The notes: generated by a model not told the origin, from the letters alone. A stretch of DNA of 64,000 nucleotides from Candidatus Limnocylindrales bacterium (GCA_035559535.1 DATMBG010000051.1:62001-126000), one strand, 5' to 3'. Positions 1 through 9,112 are shown, numbered from the stretch's first letter. A program made the numbers and translations.

Positions 1-42
1 GACCGAGTATACCCATAAGATGGCCTTAGTTTTATTTAATAA

Positions 43-3000
43 ATGAACCCACGCATTATCACAGACCCAAACCTTTTTAACGGAAAGCCTTTTATTAAAG
101 GAGCGGGTGTCCCCATTCATACCATTTTAGATCTCCTATCAACAGGTTCTTCTTTCAATGACATTATTGCCAAATACCCCAAACTGACGGAAGATGATAT
201 CAGTGCAGCGGTGGAGTATGCCCTTTTAAAAACCCGGGACGAATTATTGAAACCTCCTGAACCTTCCGAACCCAAACCCTCTCCCTCCCCTCAACCCATA
301 GGTCGCGGATTTCCTCGTATTCCTACCAGGCTGACACAACCCAAGGAACCGGCTGGGGGACAGGCATCGGAATCCCAGGTACCTCCCCATCGACCCATAA
401 AATTCACGGACTCCCGACTTTCCGGACCACCAGAACCCAAACATCCCCCCCGACGACTGGTAGAACCCAGGCCTCCATCAAATCCGCCCCCGGGATCTGG
501 ACCCATTTCGGCCTCTCCCAGAGGACCCGAGTTGAAAAGGCCTTCGGAGTTCGATTTTAGGGTCGATAGATCAGAAGATGAATGGGAACTTTCCTTTTGG
601 GATAAATTCACCCGAACCCTGGATCGAATCAAAACCTTTCTGGTTCTGACCACCAAAATTATTCTAGCCGTTCTGATTTTAACTTTGTTTGGCTTTTTCG
701 TTTACTATCTGGTTAATGGGGAGCCAAGTATAACGGTTTTACCTTTTGAGAGCGGTATGGGATTTGAGACCTCGGAAGCCATGGGTGAAAGCCTGGCCAA
801 TCAACTGGTCGGTGAATTGGTGCGAATTCAAGATCTTCAAAAGTTCTCTAAGGAAGAAGAACACCCCCTGATACGGACTCTCTTAGAAGAGAAGCCAATT
901 CTTCTACCTCCTGCTACAGAACCCCTTCGGGTTACCTTTAAAAAGGCCGAGTCTATTCGACTGGGTTCCTTCAAAATACCCCTTTATCCTGCCCTTTTAG
1001 AGGCTAAAAAGCTGTTGAATCAGGAAGATAAATTCCTCTCAGGAAGTATCCAGAAATTTGGATCCTCCTACTCCATTGTGGCGTCCTTAGGCAAGAAAAA
1101 ATTTTTTAATGTATCCGAAACAGATCTGGAAGTCTATCCCCCTGCGCCTGAAACCGAACGTCCTGATGAGAAGATTCAGAAGCTTATCCGAATTTTAGCC
1201 TATAAATTGGCCTCTGCCCACGTAAGTACTATACTCCCCTCTTCTACCGATGAGGGATGGAGAAGTTATTTTTACTTTTCAGAGGGCTTAGAAGCCTACC
1301 AAAAATTTCTTTCAAATCCCAAAACCCATGGAAAAGATTGGGAATTGGCCCTGGATAACTTTCAAAAGGCTCTGGCTTTCCACTATGCAAATCCTAAGAC
1401 CCACTTTAATCTGGGATTGGCCCATGAGATCGCTGTAGATCAGGAGATTTCAGAATCCAAATCTAAAACCGAGCATTTGAACAAAGCGGCTGAAGCTTAT
1501 CGAGAAGCTATTAAACTGAAACCCGACTTTCCGGAAGCTTATTACCAGCTTTCAACCCTTTACAGGGTCCAGAAGGATTATCCCCGGGCCATATGGAATC
1601 TTAATAAAGCCATTGAAATTAAAACGGCGATCCGGGATCAAAATCTGAATTCCTCGACAGGTAGCTCTGAATTTTCAGATAAGTTTTTATTCCCCCTTCT
1701 CCATTTAAAATTAGGAGAACTTTACCTTTTAACAGGCAAATACGGGGAGGCCAAAAATGTCTATCAAAGTCTGTTGTCTCTAGGAGAAAAGGTGTCAGAA
1801 CCCGGAAAATATGATCCCACGCAGAAGGAAGTGGAAACCCTGGCTCATTACGGGCTGGCGAAAGTTTACCAGGCCTCTGGGGATTTTAACGCTGCAGTCC
1901 GAGAATATAACGAGGTTTTAAAATCGGATCTTCAACCCTCTTTAAAGACCCTGGCCCATCGAAGTATCGGACAACTTTATACCGAGCAGGGTAAATATTC
2001 CGAGGCCATTTTTGAATACCAACAGGCCCTTCGGCTTAATCCAGAAGATGAAAAATCCCATCTCCAGCTCAGCCTTGCCTACTCCCATTTAAATCAATAC
2101 CCCGAAGCCATTAAAGAACTAAAGGAAGCCATCCAGATTAATCCCAACTATGCAGAGGCCTATCAGGCTTTGGGAGATGTTTATTTTAGACAAAACAAGA
2201 CCTATGAGGCTATAGAAGCTTATAAACAGGCTCTTCAGATACGACCCGAATATCCAGAAGCGCTTTACGGCCTGGGACTTGCTTATGCTCGGCGGCAAGC
2301 TAATGCCGAAGCCATCGAACAATATCAGAAAGTTCTTCAAATAGATCCCAAGTTTCCGGGAGTACGAACGAATCTCGGCTTGATTTACTACCGTTTAGGT
2401 AAATACCCGGAAGCCATTTCTGAGTTTATTCAAGTTTTGCAAGAACATCCTGAAGATGCCTGGTCTCATTTAGGTATTGGGCTTGTCCATGCGAAACAAG
2501 GCCATTATTCAGAAGCAGAAGCAAAGTACCGGGAAATACTCCAGATCAATCCTAATTTTGCTCCGGCCCATAACCACCTTGGACAGGTTTATGCCGCTCA
2601 GAAAAAATTTTCGGAGGCCATAGCCGAATACAAAAAGGCTTTAGAGCTTGATCTGGAGTATGCAGAAGCCCATGCGAATTTAGGTATCGCCTATGTAGAG
2701 ATGGGAAAATATGATGAAGCCCTTTCTGAATTGAAAACGGCCCTCAAGTTGAATGAAGCTCTCCCCGAAGCTCAAGTTGGCCTGGGGAAAGTTTATACGA
2801 AACAGGGTCTGATTCCGAAAGCGATAGCCGCTTATCAGGAGGCTTTGCGACTGGATGATAAAAATGTGGAAGCTCTCTATGGATTGGCTACCCTTCTCCT
2901 ATCCCAGGATAAAGCCTCCGAGGCTCTGGTTAAACTTCAACAGGCCCTAGAAATTAATCCTAACTTCCTGGAAGCCCGGCTGAGCCTGGCCAAGATCTAT

Positions 3001-3120
3001 CTTCAACAGGGTGATTACCCGAAGGCCACCGAAGAATTTAAGAAAGTCCTTAAACTCGACCCTAAAAATACCGAAGCCTCCCAGGGGTTAGAACAGGCTG
3101 AGCAAAACCTTTCTAAATAG
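43..3120 (+). CDS. DUF433 - transmembrane - TPR repeat protein
   Basis: The 1025-residue product is a mosaic. Residues 3-70 look like a DUF433 domain (GKPFIKGAGVPIHTILDLL, followed by a YPKLTEDDI helix), normally a small stand-alone antitoxin-associated domain. Residues 72-175 are a Pro/Ser/Arg-rich linker. A single hydrophobic helix lies at about 198-224. Residues 230-400 contain a stretch reminiscent of FlgO-like envelope domains (ITVLPFESG). From about 405 to the end there are roughly 16 TPR units with the typical A-Y-x-x-L-G and A-I-x-x-Y-x-x-A-L-x-x-P pattern. The expected topology is a cytosolic DUF433 and an extracytoplasmic TPR scaffold for protein-protein contacts. There is no clear Shine-Dalgarno sequence, but the DUF433 homology begins at this ATG. 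The specific partner is unknown. Confidence 0.85.
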   Translation: MNPRIITDPNLFNGKPFIKGAGVPIHTILDLLSTGSSFNDIIAKYPKLTEDDISAAVEYALLKTRDELLKPPEPSEPKPSPSPQPIGRGFPRIPTRLTQPKEPAGGQASESQVPPHRPIKFTDSRLSGPPEPKHPPRRLVEPRPPSNPPPGSGPISASPRGPELKRPSEFDFRVDRSEDEWELSFWDKFTRTLDRIKTFLVLTTKIILAVLILTLFGFFVYYLVNGEPSITVLPFESGMGFETSEAMGESLANQLVGELVRIQDLQKFSKEEEHPLIRTLLEEKPILLPPATEPLRVTFKKAESIRLGSFKIPLYPALLEAKKLLNQEDKFLSGSIQKFGSSYSIVASLGKKKFFNVSETDLEVYPPAPETERPDEKIQKLIRILAYKLASAHVSTILPSSTDEGWRSYFYFSEGLEAYQKFLSNPKTHGKDWELALDNFQKALAFHYANPKTHFNLGLAHEIAVDQEISESKSKTEHLNKAAEAYREAIKLKPDFPEAYYQLSTLYRVQKDYPRAIWNLNKAIEIKTAIRDQNLNSSTGSSEFSDKFLFPLLHLKLGELYLLTGKYGEAKNVYQSLLSLGEKVSEPGKYDPTQKEVETLAHYGLAKVYQASGDFNAAVREYNEVLKSDLQPSLKTLAHRSIGQLYTEQGKYSEAIFEYQQALRLNPEDEKSHLQLSLAYSHLNQYPEAIKELKEAIQINPNYAEAYQALGDVYFRQNKTYEAIEAYKQALQIRPEYPEALYGLGLAYARRQANAEAIEQYQKVLQIDPKFPGVRTNLGLIYYRLGKYPEAISEFIQVLQEHPEDAWSHLGIGLVHAKQGHYSEAEAKYREILQINPNFAPAHNHLGQVYAAQKKFSEAIAEYKKALELDLEYAEAHANLGIAYVEMGKYDEALSELKTALKLNEALPEAQVGLGKVYTKQGLIPKAIAAYQEALRLDDKNVEALYGLATLLLSQDKASEALVKLQQALEINPNFLEARLSLAKIYLQQGDYPKATEEFKKVLKLDPKNTEASQGLEQAEQNLSK

Positions 3121-3132
3121 GAATCTTTGGAT

Positions 3133-4086
3133 TTATTCAAAGTTCACCTTCTCTGCAATAACATAAATCGGTTTGTGCTGAGATTCATAGTACATACGTA
3201 CCATAATTTCCCCCAAAAGTCCCATGCAGATTAAAATAATTCCGACCAGGAAAAAGATGATGGAGAGTAGAAAAGTAGAGTTATTACTGAGGAGCGTATG
3301 ATAGGTGAACTTAAAAGATAAGGAAACAATGAGCAAAAACAACGAGCAAACCATAAAGAAAAGCCCTATTGAGCCGAACAAATGGAGAGGCTTTGTTGAA
3401 TAACTCAGTAAAAATTTAACATTAATCAGGTCTAGAAGGACCTTAATAGTTCGAGATAAGCCGTATTTACTGTTTCCATATTCCCGGGGACGATGATTAA
3501 CTTTAATTTCGGCAACGCGCACTCCCATCCAACTGGCTAAAGCCGGGATAAATCGATGCATTTCACCATAAAGCTGAATGCCGTCCAGAATCTCCTTCTT
3601 ATAGGCTTTGAGCGTACACCCGTAATCATGGAGGTGGACCCGGGTAGTTATGGAAATAAGCTTGTTGGCCAGATAAGACGGCAATTTTCGGGTCAAAAAC
3701 CGGTCCTTTCTGTTCTCTCGCCATCCACTTACAACGTCATACCCCTCTTCCATCTTTTCTAAGAGGCGGGGAATATCTTCTGGATCATTTTGGAGATCTC
3801 CATCCATAGGGATAACTACTTTACCCCTGGCCAGATCAAACCCGGCAGATAAAGCAGCAGTTTGACCGAAATTCCTTCTAAATCGAACCAGCTTGAGATT
3901 CGGATCCTGCTCGGCCAGTTTTTTGAGGGTTTTGAATGTTCCATCCGAACTTCCATCATCTACAAGAATGATTTCGTAAGTTTTTTTGATTTTATCTAAA
4001 ACACTCTTCACCTGGGGGATTAATATCTTGATATTGGTCTCTTCGTTATAAACCGGAATGACTACCGATAGATCTATATCCATCAT
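3133..4086 (-). CDS. Family 2 glycosyltransferase, DPM1/ArnC type
   Basis: Membrane-anchored GT-A glycosyltransferase of 317 residues. The N-terminus VVIPVYNEE, the VDDGSSDGT motif and the nucleotide/metal motif MDGDLQNDPEDIP are typical of enzymes that move a sugar from a nucleotide sugar to polyprenyl phosphate (dolichol-phosphate mannose synthase, ArnC, GtrB). Two hydrophobic segments at about 235-260 and 270-300 match the C-terminal membrane anchor of this subgroup. A Shine-Dalgarno AAGGAG precedes two consecutive ATG codons, and the second (4083) is better spaced. The gene converges with the large TPR gene, with 12 bases between the stops. The sugar and acceptor cannot be told from sequence. 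Confidence 0.88.
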   Translation of the reverse strand: MMDIDLSVVIPVYNEETNIKILIPQVKSVLDKIKKTYEIILVDDGSSDGTFKTLKKLAEQDPNLKLVRFRRNFGQTAALSAGFDLARGKVVIPMDGDLQNDPEDIPRLLEKMEEGYDVVSGWRENRKDRFLTRKLPSYLANKLISITTRVHLHDYGCTLKAYKKEILDGIQLYGEMHRFIPALASWMGVRVAEIKVNHRPREYGNSKYGLSRTIKVLLDLINVKFLLSYSTKPLHLFGSIGLFFMVCSLFLLIVSLSFKFTYHTLLSNNSTFLLSIIFFLVGIILICMGLLGEIMVRMYYESQHKPIYVIAEKVNFE

Positions 4087-4195
4087 AAAACTCCTTTTAA
4101 ATCATTACAAGTAAGGTCTCCTGGTTCTTTTTTCTGTTTTTTCAGATTCAACCGATTTTTTATTTCTTTCCGAGAAAATGGGAGTTTCTTTCTTA

Positions 4196-4513
4196 TTAAA
4201 ATTTTCTTTGTAAGCTACCGGCAATGGCCTTTTCCTGCTCGGCTTCTGGAATCATGCCCTTCTTTTGATAGAATCTGGATAAACTGGTATGGAGCAGGGG
4301 GTCCTGGGGATCCAGTTCAATGGCCTTTTTAATTGTTACAATGGCTTCATCCAGAGCCTCTTTTTTTTCGTAGGCCATAGATAGGGCCAGATAAGCCATT
4401 GTAAATTGGGGATCTAAGGCGATAGCTTTTTGATACTCGGCGATGGCCTCATCCACCAGGCCTTTAGCAAAAAAGTTAAATCCTTGCTCATAATGTTCTT
4501 CTTTGGTACTCAT
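4196..4513 (-). CDS. Small TPR protein
   Basis: The 105-residue soluble protein consists almost entirely of about three TPR motifs (GLVDEAIAEYQKAIALDP, EALDEAIVTIKKAIELDP). There is no signal peptide, so a cytoplasmic adaptor role is likely. It lies upstream of the glycosyltransferase on the same strand with a gap of about 110 bases, so the two may be co-transcribed. A purine-rich AAGGAAG precedes the ATG. The binding partner is unknown. Confidence 0.75.
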   Translation of the reverse strand: MSTKEEHYEQGFNFFAKGLVDEAIAEYQKAIALDPQFTMAYLALSMAYEKKEALDEAIVTIKKAIELDPQDPLLHTSLSRFYQKKGMIPEAEQEKAIAGSLQRKF

Positions 4514-4651
4514 AACCGGTCATCTTCCTTTTTAACTGGATAAGTCGTCTTGTTGCGTTACAGGGAATTTAATGCCTAATTTAGGCTATCTGAAAAAAAA
4601 GTCAACCTAAAAGCGGTTATTCATAGAAACATTTTCTACCCTTAATAGTAT

Positions 4652-4671
4652 GGGCGACCGGCCGGTCGCCC
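4652..4671. repeat. Perfect 20-bp palindrome (REP-like)
   Basis: GGGCGACCGG followed by its exact reverse complement, flanked by CCTAC on the right. The arrangement resembles dispersed REP-like palindromes with a GTAGGGGC...GCCCCTAC frame. A related but different-core element lies at 62047-62069. Confidence 0.7.
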
Positions 4672-4866
4672 CTACAATCCCCCTCTGTTTAGGTTTTCGC
4701 CCCTTCATTAAAATAGCGGTATAAAGACAGATTATTTTCACTTCACTCTGGATGACAGGATACATCTGGATGACAGGATCCACGTTGGATTACAAGTGAG
4801 TGGCATCAGATATGGGACTTTCCAAGGTTGGGGAGATAAAAACCTTTAGGGGAAAGAAGGTAGGGG

Positions 4867-4909
4867 CCAGAAATCAGAACCGGAATAATTTCTAAGTTCT
4901 GATTTCTGG
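4867..4909. repeat. 14-bp inverted repeat after dapA
   Basis: CCAGAAATCAGAAC (4867-4880) pairs perfectly with GTTCTGATTTCTGG (4896-4909) across a 15-base loop. It lies just beyond the dapA stop. There is no U-run on the minus strand, so it may act only as an RNA-stabilising hairpin. Its wording (TTCTGATTTCTGG) matches the heptad dialect seen upstream of the gene at 25301. Confidence 0.7.
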
Positions 4910-4919
4910 TCCTTGATTT

Positions 4920-5819
4920 TTAAATCAGGTTTAATTCCTTCAATCCGATCCTTAGTTTTTCCTTGTTGGCCTCTCCCATTTCGCACAGGGGTAATCGGAA
5001 GTAGGCCTTCATTTTACCCATCATTTCAAGGGCGGTCTTAACCGGAATGGGATTGGTCTCGATGAAGTTGAGATTCATGAGAGAGAACAATTGATTATGG
5101 ATTTTAAGGGCTTCATCAAATTTTTTATCCAGGCAGAGATGAATCATCTGACTGAATAATCTGGGTGTTTCGTTGGCTACCACCGAGATACAACCATCTC
5201 CACCTAGAGCGATCAGGGGATAAGCAAAGACGTCATCTCCGGCAAGGACCCTAAAATGAGAGGGACGGTCCTTTAGAATCTGCATCATCTGGACGATGTT
5301 TCCGGAAGCTTCTTTAACGGCTACAATATAAGGTTCCTGGGCCAGGCGGAGGAGTGTTTCTGCGGTGATATTCGTTCCGGTTCTGCTGGGAACGTTATAA
5401 ACGACGACGGGAATTTGGACTTCTTGGGCAATGGCTTTGTAATGCCGGGCGATACCCTCCTGGGTGGGTTTATTATAATAGGGGCATACGATTAAAACCC
5501 CTTGTGCCCCCAGGGCTTTAGCTCGTTTGGACATTTCAATGCTGGCAGCCGTGTTATTGGTTCCAGCACCTGCGATAACCGGAATGCGCCCGCGGGCTTC
5601 TTCTATTACAATTCGGATGACACGCTCTTGTTCTTGATGCGTCATGGTTACGCTTTCACCGGTGGTTCCACAGGGTACAATGGCATCTGTACCCTCTTCG
5701 ATATGCCAGTTAACTAGCTCCCGAAGTTTTTCCTCGTCCACCTCCCCGGTTTTCTTGAAAGGAGTAACCAACGCAACGATAGAACCTCGAAAGATGGACG
5801 TGTCGGTAATAGTACTCAT
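4920..5819 (-). CDS. dapA: 4-hydroxy-tetrahydrodipicolinate synthase
   Basis: DapA condenses pyruvate with aspartate semialdehyde, the first committed step of diaminopimelate/lysine synthesis, in the cytoplasm. All key features are visible: the GTTGES motif, the catalytic tyrosine in VVVYNVPSRTG, the Schiff-base lysine in VAVKEASG, and the GGDGCISVVAN region. From the ATG at 5819 the product is 299 residues, the normal family length. A longer frame reaching 5882 would add translated heptad repeat sequence (GNRQQATDRKEK) and is rejected. It follows dapB on the same strand, so the two form a dapB-dapA unit. A hairpin of 7-base repeats fills the gap between them and no strong Shine-Dalgarno precedes dapA. 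Confidence 0.96.
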   Translation of the reverse strand: MSTITDTSIFRGSIVALVTPFKKTGEVDEEKLRELVNWHIEEGTDAIVPCGTTGESVTMTHQEQERVIRIVIEEARGRIPVIAGAGTNNTAASIEMSKRAKALGAQGVLIVCPYYNKPTQEGIARHYKAIAQEVQIPVVVYNVPSRTGTNITAETLLRLAQEPYIVAVKEASGNIVQMMQILKDRPSHFRVLAGDDVFAYPLIALGGDGCISVVANETPRLFSQMIHLCLDKKFDEALKIHNQLFSLMNLNFIETNPIPVKTALEMMGKMKAYFRLPLCEMGEANKEKLRIGLKELNLI

Positions 5820-5832
5820 AGTTTTCTCTTTT

Positions 5833-5915
5833 CTGTCCGTTGCCTGTTGTCTGTTGCCCATTGTAAATGAAAAGCTATACAACGGACGACGAACAACGGA
5901 CGACGAACAACAGAC
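5833..5915. repeat. Heptad-repeat hairpin between dapB and dapA
   Basis: The right arm reads as tandem 7-mers (CAACGGA CGACGAA twice, then CAACAGA). The left arm carries the complementary heptads (CTGTCCG TTGCCTG TTGTCTG TTGCCCA). Together they form a long imperfect hairpin ending about 14 bases before the dapA start on the minus strand. Confidence 0.75.
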
Positions 5916-5922
5916 AAATTTT

Positions 5923-6657
5923 TTACCTTAACACATCGGCCATGGTATAAAAACCCTTCTTGCCTTGGATCCATTTAGCTGCCAAAACAGCTCCCATGGC
6001 AAAGCCTTTCCGACTTCGTGCCACGTGTTTGATTTCAATGGTATCCGCCTCGGAATCAAATCCGACTATGTGGGTTCCCGGGATAAATCCGGCCCGAACA
6101 CTGGCAACATGTAACTCCTCTTTCTCGATCCTTCGGTCTAATCTATCAAACACCAATTTTTTTTTCCTGTCAATATGATCCAGTAAAATTTTTCCAATAA
6201 CCTTGGCCGTTCCACTGGGACTATCTACCTTTTGATTGTTATGAAGCTCATAACAGAATACATCGTACATCTCATAGCGATTGAAGAGCCTGGCTGCCTC
6301 CTCTATCAATTTGTAGAACAGATTCATCCCCAAGGAGAAATTCGGCGAATAGACAAATCCGATTCCTCCCTCTTCCACAACCTTTTTAATTTCATCCAGC
6401 CGATCATACCATCCCGTGGTTCCTACAACCATATTCTTACCGAGTCTGGCCATCTTCTTAATGTTATCCACCGTTACAGAAGGAGCCGTAAATTCAATAC
6501 CCACATCAATATCTTTTACGCTCTCCTCGGTAATGTCGGGAAAATCCGCTTCCTTGACCAAAGGATCTATAATAGCTCGCACCACCAGGCCTTGCTCAAT
6601 AGCCGTAGACTGTATTTCTTTTCCCATTTTCCCGTATCCTATGATGGCAATATTCAT
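5923..6657 (-). CDS. dapB: 4-hydroxy-tetrahydrodipicolinate reductase
   Basis: DapB reduces the DapA product with NAD(P)H on the way to diaminopimelate. The dinucleotide-binding N-terminus IAIIGYGKMGKEI is clear. A catalytic-histidine region lies at ELHNNQKVDSPSGTA, where the SGTA dihydrodipicolinate-binding motif follows. The length of 244 residues is normal, slightly short. The ATG at 6657 is preferred over a GTG 12 bases upstream because AGGAGG sits 11 bases before the ATG but abuts the GTG. It is the first gene of the dapBA unit and has a plausible promoter at 6712-6741. Some residues (FTAPS, ELHNNQKVDSPSG) suggest a divergent subfamily. Confidence 0.93.
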   Translation of the reverse strand: MNIAIIGYGKMGKEIQSTAIEQGLVVRAIIDPLVKEADFPDITEESVKDIDVGIEFTAPSVTVDNIKKMARLGKNMVVGTTGWYDRLDEIKKVVEEGGIGFVYSPNFSLGMNLFYKLIEEAARLFNRYEMYDVFCYELHNNQKVDSPSGTAKVIGKILLDHIDRKKKLVFDRLDRRIEKEELHVASVRAGFIPGTHIVGFDSEADTIEIKHVARSRKGFAMGAVLAAKWIQGKKGFYTMADVLR

Positions 6658-6711
6658 GCTTCCCCTCACCTCCTTGACAGATTTATTTGTTTACTTACCC
6701 AACATGATTGT

Positions 6712-6741
6712 ATTATGAACAAGGAAAGAGATCCTTGACAA
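6712..6741 (-). promoter_or_regulatory. Candidate sigma70 promoter for dapBA
   Basis: On the minus strand TTGTCA (6736-6741) and CATAAT (6712-6717) are separated by 18 bases, about 55 bases upstream of the dapB ATG. The match is 5/6 in both boxes. Confidence 0.5.
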
Positions 6742-6759
6742 GAAGTTTTTTGTTTAAAT

Positions 6760-7294
6760 TTAAAGAAAAGCATGTCCTTCAATAAGGAAACTATAAATAG
6801 GTCCTATCAGGAAAACAACGTAATATTGGATCAGTGCGCTCTGCAGGGCAAATTCCGAAAATAAGAAAATATCCAGCGGATAGTCCACGAGCCTTACTCT
6901 CATAAGAACCAGATTTATCACCCCATTTCGCCCCCGTAGGGGAAGCCAGAAAATCGTACGAATCAAAGAACTCGTCCAAAAAGGGATAACCAGGAGAACC
7001 ATCCCCATAAGCCCTCTTTTCTGAGAGATTTTTCGGGCCAGAAAATAAGCCGCCGGATAAACTACAAGCCCACCAAGAAGCATCGTGGGGGCGCAATACC
7101 TGTGGTCCGTAAAACGGTATCTAAAATTATAGGGTTACCGAAGATACCAAGATAATTTTGAGGGGTAAAAGATTTCTCCCCTCCTAAAGGGAGTGGGGTA
7201 TAAAAGCTATAAAGGAGAAGAAAACCCAAAGAAAAATCCCCATCCCTGTCATGGCCAGAGTCAGAAATCCGATTCTTTTTAAAGAGGGTTTCAT
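6760..7294 (-). pseudogene. Decayed ABC permease (PotB-like)
   Basis: Remnant of a spermidine/putrescine-type ABC transporter permease. The start is at 7294 (MKPSLKRIGFLTLAMTGMG). The frame must shift near 7200 to continue as LYSFYTPLPLGGEKSF...NYLGIFGNPIILDTVLRTT, then shift again near 7100 to continue as LLGGLVVYPAAYFLARK...VIPFWTSSLIRT and GRNGVINLVLM. The last frame stops at 6760 within the conserved membrane region, so the C-terminus is missing too. At least two frameshifts and a truncation make it non-functional. No other transporter subunit lies nearby. Confidence 0.8.
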
Positions 7295-7363
7295 ACGGCT
7301 TAATATGAATTCGGATCTGGATTCTAGACTCCTGACTTTTAATAATTTTGCTTCACATTTTGG

Positions 7364-7393
7364 TTGACAGATTCTGGAAGTCCCCCCTATTTT
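7364..7393 (+). promoter_or_regulatory. Candidate promoter of the iron permease
   Basis: TTGACA (7364-7369), an 18-base spacer and TATTTT (7388-7393) lie about 85 bases before the FTR1 ATG. Confidence 0.5.
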
Positions 7394-7394
7394 T

Positions 7395-7420
7395 GATATA
7401 GATTATCAATTTCAACTATC
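7395..7420. promoter_or_regulatory. Possible Fur box
   Basis: GATATAGATTATCAATTTC followed by AACTATC is AT-rich, contains GATxAT-type hexamers in both orientations and overlaps the expected transcription start just downstream of the -10. That is where a Fur repressor site would be expected for an iron-uptake gene. The match to the 19-bp consensus is only partial. Confidence 0.35.
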
Positions 7421-7476
7421 AAAAACTCACAACAACCGAAAATTCAAAAGGACCTATTTAACAAGGAGTGTTTAGC

Positions 7477-9084
7477 ATGAGAACCAAAATCCTCATTTTT
7501 TTATTTTTAATAGGGATTATCTTCATCTGGAATAACGGGTCTATGGTCCAGGCGACCGGGGAAAAATCACCCTGGAATGCGGTAGTAGCCAAGATCGATA
7601 ACACCTTGAAAGAAGCTTTAAAAGCCCAGCAAGCAGGAGATATGGAAAAAGCCAAGGAGTTGATTACCGAAGCCTATTTCGGTACCTTTGAGGCCAGCGA
7701 TATGGAAGATGCCATCAAAGAACATATTTCCTCGCAGAACGCTTTAGACCTGGAATCCCGATTTGGTAAAATTCGACAAAGCCTGATTTCTCAGGCCCCG
7801 GCGGCATCGACAGAAAATCTTATCAATGAGCTTGTCACAGAGCTTAAAAAAACAATTCCGGCCCTGGATCAGGCCAAAGCGGTCCCTAAGATAAAGGTGG
7901 AACCTTCTTCTCCTGCACCCTCGGGGGATAAACCTGCAGAGGGGTCTCCTTCCCCACCTTCCAAACAAAATAAAACTTCTTTCCAGGATCAGGTGATCGC
8001 TTTAAAAGGTACCCTGGCTAAAGCCTTAGAGACTTACCGCAGTGGAGATCATAAAAAAGCGAAAAACATGGTTTCTGAAGCCTACTTTGAGCAATTTGAA
8101 GGAATGGAAGCAGCCATTGCGGTTAAATCCGATGCCTTAAAAACCGAACTGGAATCCCTCTTTGGTAAGGTCATCAGTTTAATGGGATCGGATGCCTCCA
8201 ACGAGGAGGTCGAGAAGATGATCAAATCCCTGGAGGCAAAACTAGATCAGGCTGTTCAGCTTCTTACTCAGGAAAAGGAAGGTAAAACTTCCCTTTTTTT
8301 TAATTCCCTCATTATTATCACCCGGGAAGGTTTCGAAGCGATTCTGATTGTCAGTGCTTTGGCGGCCTATCTGGCCCGAATTGGACATTCAGATAAAGTT
8401 AAATTTATTTATCAGGGTTCTATCGTGGCAATGTTGGCCAGTTTCCTGATAGCTTTCCTATTTCAAACCCTTTTCAGGACCTTTACTTCCAGTCGGGAGT
8501 TTCTGGAAGGGGCCACGATGATCCTGGCTTCTGTTGTTCTTTTTTATGTCAGTTACTGGTTGATCAGTAAGGCTCAGGCCAGTAAATGGCAGCAATTTAT
8601 TCAAAAGAAAGTCCAGGAGTCCCTTTCCAAAGGAAGCCTGATGGCTCTCTGGTTCACAGCCTTTTTAGCTGTTTTCAGGGAAGGCGCTGAGACGGTTTTA
8701 TTTTATCAAGCGCTCTTATCCAGCGCTGAAATGGGGGGAGAACTCAACATTATTTTGGGTTTCCTGGTAGGATGTGGTCTATTGGTAGTCCTTTTCCTTC
8801 TTTTCAAATACGGAAGCCTCAAAATTCCCATCAAAACCTTCTTTACCGTTACCAGTATTCTTCTTTACTATCTGGCTTTTGTTTTTGCAGGCAAGGGAAT
8901 TGTCGAGCTCCAAACGGCCGGGGTATTGGAAGCAACACCGGTTAAGTACATACCTACCATCGGTATCTTTGGTATTTATCCTACCCTGCAATCCCTGTTA
9001 ATTCAAGGGCTTTTACTGCTTGCAGCCCTTTTTGCCATGATTTATGTGTTTTTACAAACGCCCAAGGTAAATACGGCGCGTTAA
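7477..9084 (+). CDS. FTR1-family iron permease
   Basis: Inner-membrane high-affinity iron transporter of 535 residues. After a signal sequence (about 1-27), two similar periplasmic helical units occupy about 30-110 and 165-250, each carrying the KAKxxxxEAYFxxFE motif. These are separated by a Pro/Ser-rich linker. The C-terminal half has about seven membrane helices with both hallmark motifs, TREGFEAILIVSAL and FREGAETVLFYQAL, whose R-E-G-x-E core binds ferric or ferrous iron. ACAAGGAG lies 8 bases before the ATG at 7477. No EfeO or EfeB partner is adjacent, and the built-in periplasmic domain resembles the EfeU/FetM-like fusion forms. Possible Fur control is described upstream. Confidence 0.9.
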   Translation: MRTKILIFLFLIGIIFIWNNGSMVQATGEKSPWNAVVAKIDNTLKEALKAQQAGDMEKAKELITEAYFGTFEASDMEDAIKEHISSQNALDLESRFGKIRQSLISQAPAASTENLINELVTELKKTIPALDQAKAVPKIKVEPSSPAPSGDKPAEGSPSPPSKQNKTSFQDQVIALKGTLAKALETYRSGDHKKAKNMVSEAYFEQFEGMEAAIAVKSDALKTELESLFGKVISLMGSDASNEEVEKMIKSLEAKLDQAVQLLTQEKEGKTSLFFNSLIIITREGFEAILIVSALAAYLARIGHSDKVKFIYQGSIVAMLASFLIAFLFQTLFRTFTSSREFLEGATMILASVVLFYVSYWLISKAQASKWQQFIQKKVQESLSKGSLMALWFTAFLAVFREGAETVLFYQALLSSAEMGGELNIILGFLVGCGLLVVLFLLFKYGSLKIPIKTFFTVTSILLYYLAFVFAGKGIVELQTAGVLEATPVKYIPTIGIFGIYPTLQSLLIQGLLLLAALFAMIYVFLQTPKVNTAR

Positions 9085-9112
9085 ATTCCCATTCAACAAG
9101 GAGGTTTTTAAC

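Larger units (their letters stand above)
4514..4919. other. Intergenic gap with palindromes, no gene
   Basis: No convincing coding frame. It contains a perfect 20-bp palindrome at 4652-4671 (listed separately), two direct copies of GGATGACAGGAT near 4750-4780, and a 14-bp stem at 4867-4880/4896-4909 next to the dapA stop. It separates two minus-strand units, so part of it must hold the promoter of the small TPR gene, but I could not pick a convincing one. Confidence 0.6.

Noticed and set aside
6232-6738. 168-codon plus-strand frame over dapB
   Set aside because: It is the antisense of dapB, and its sequence has no recognisable domain.
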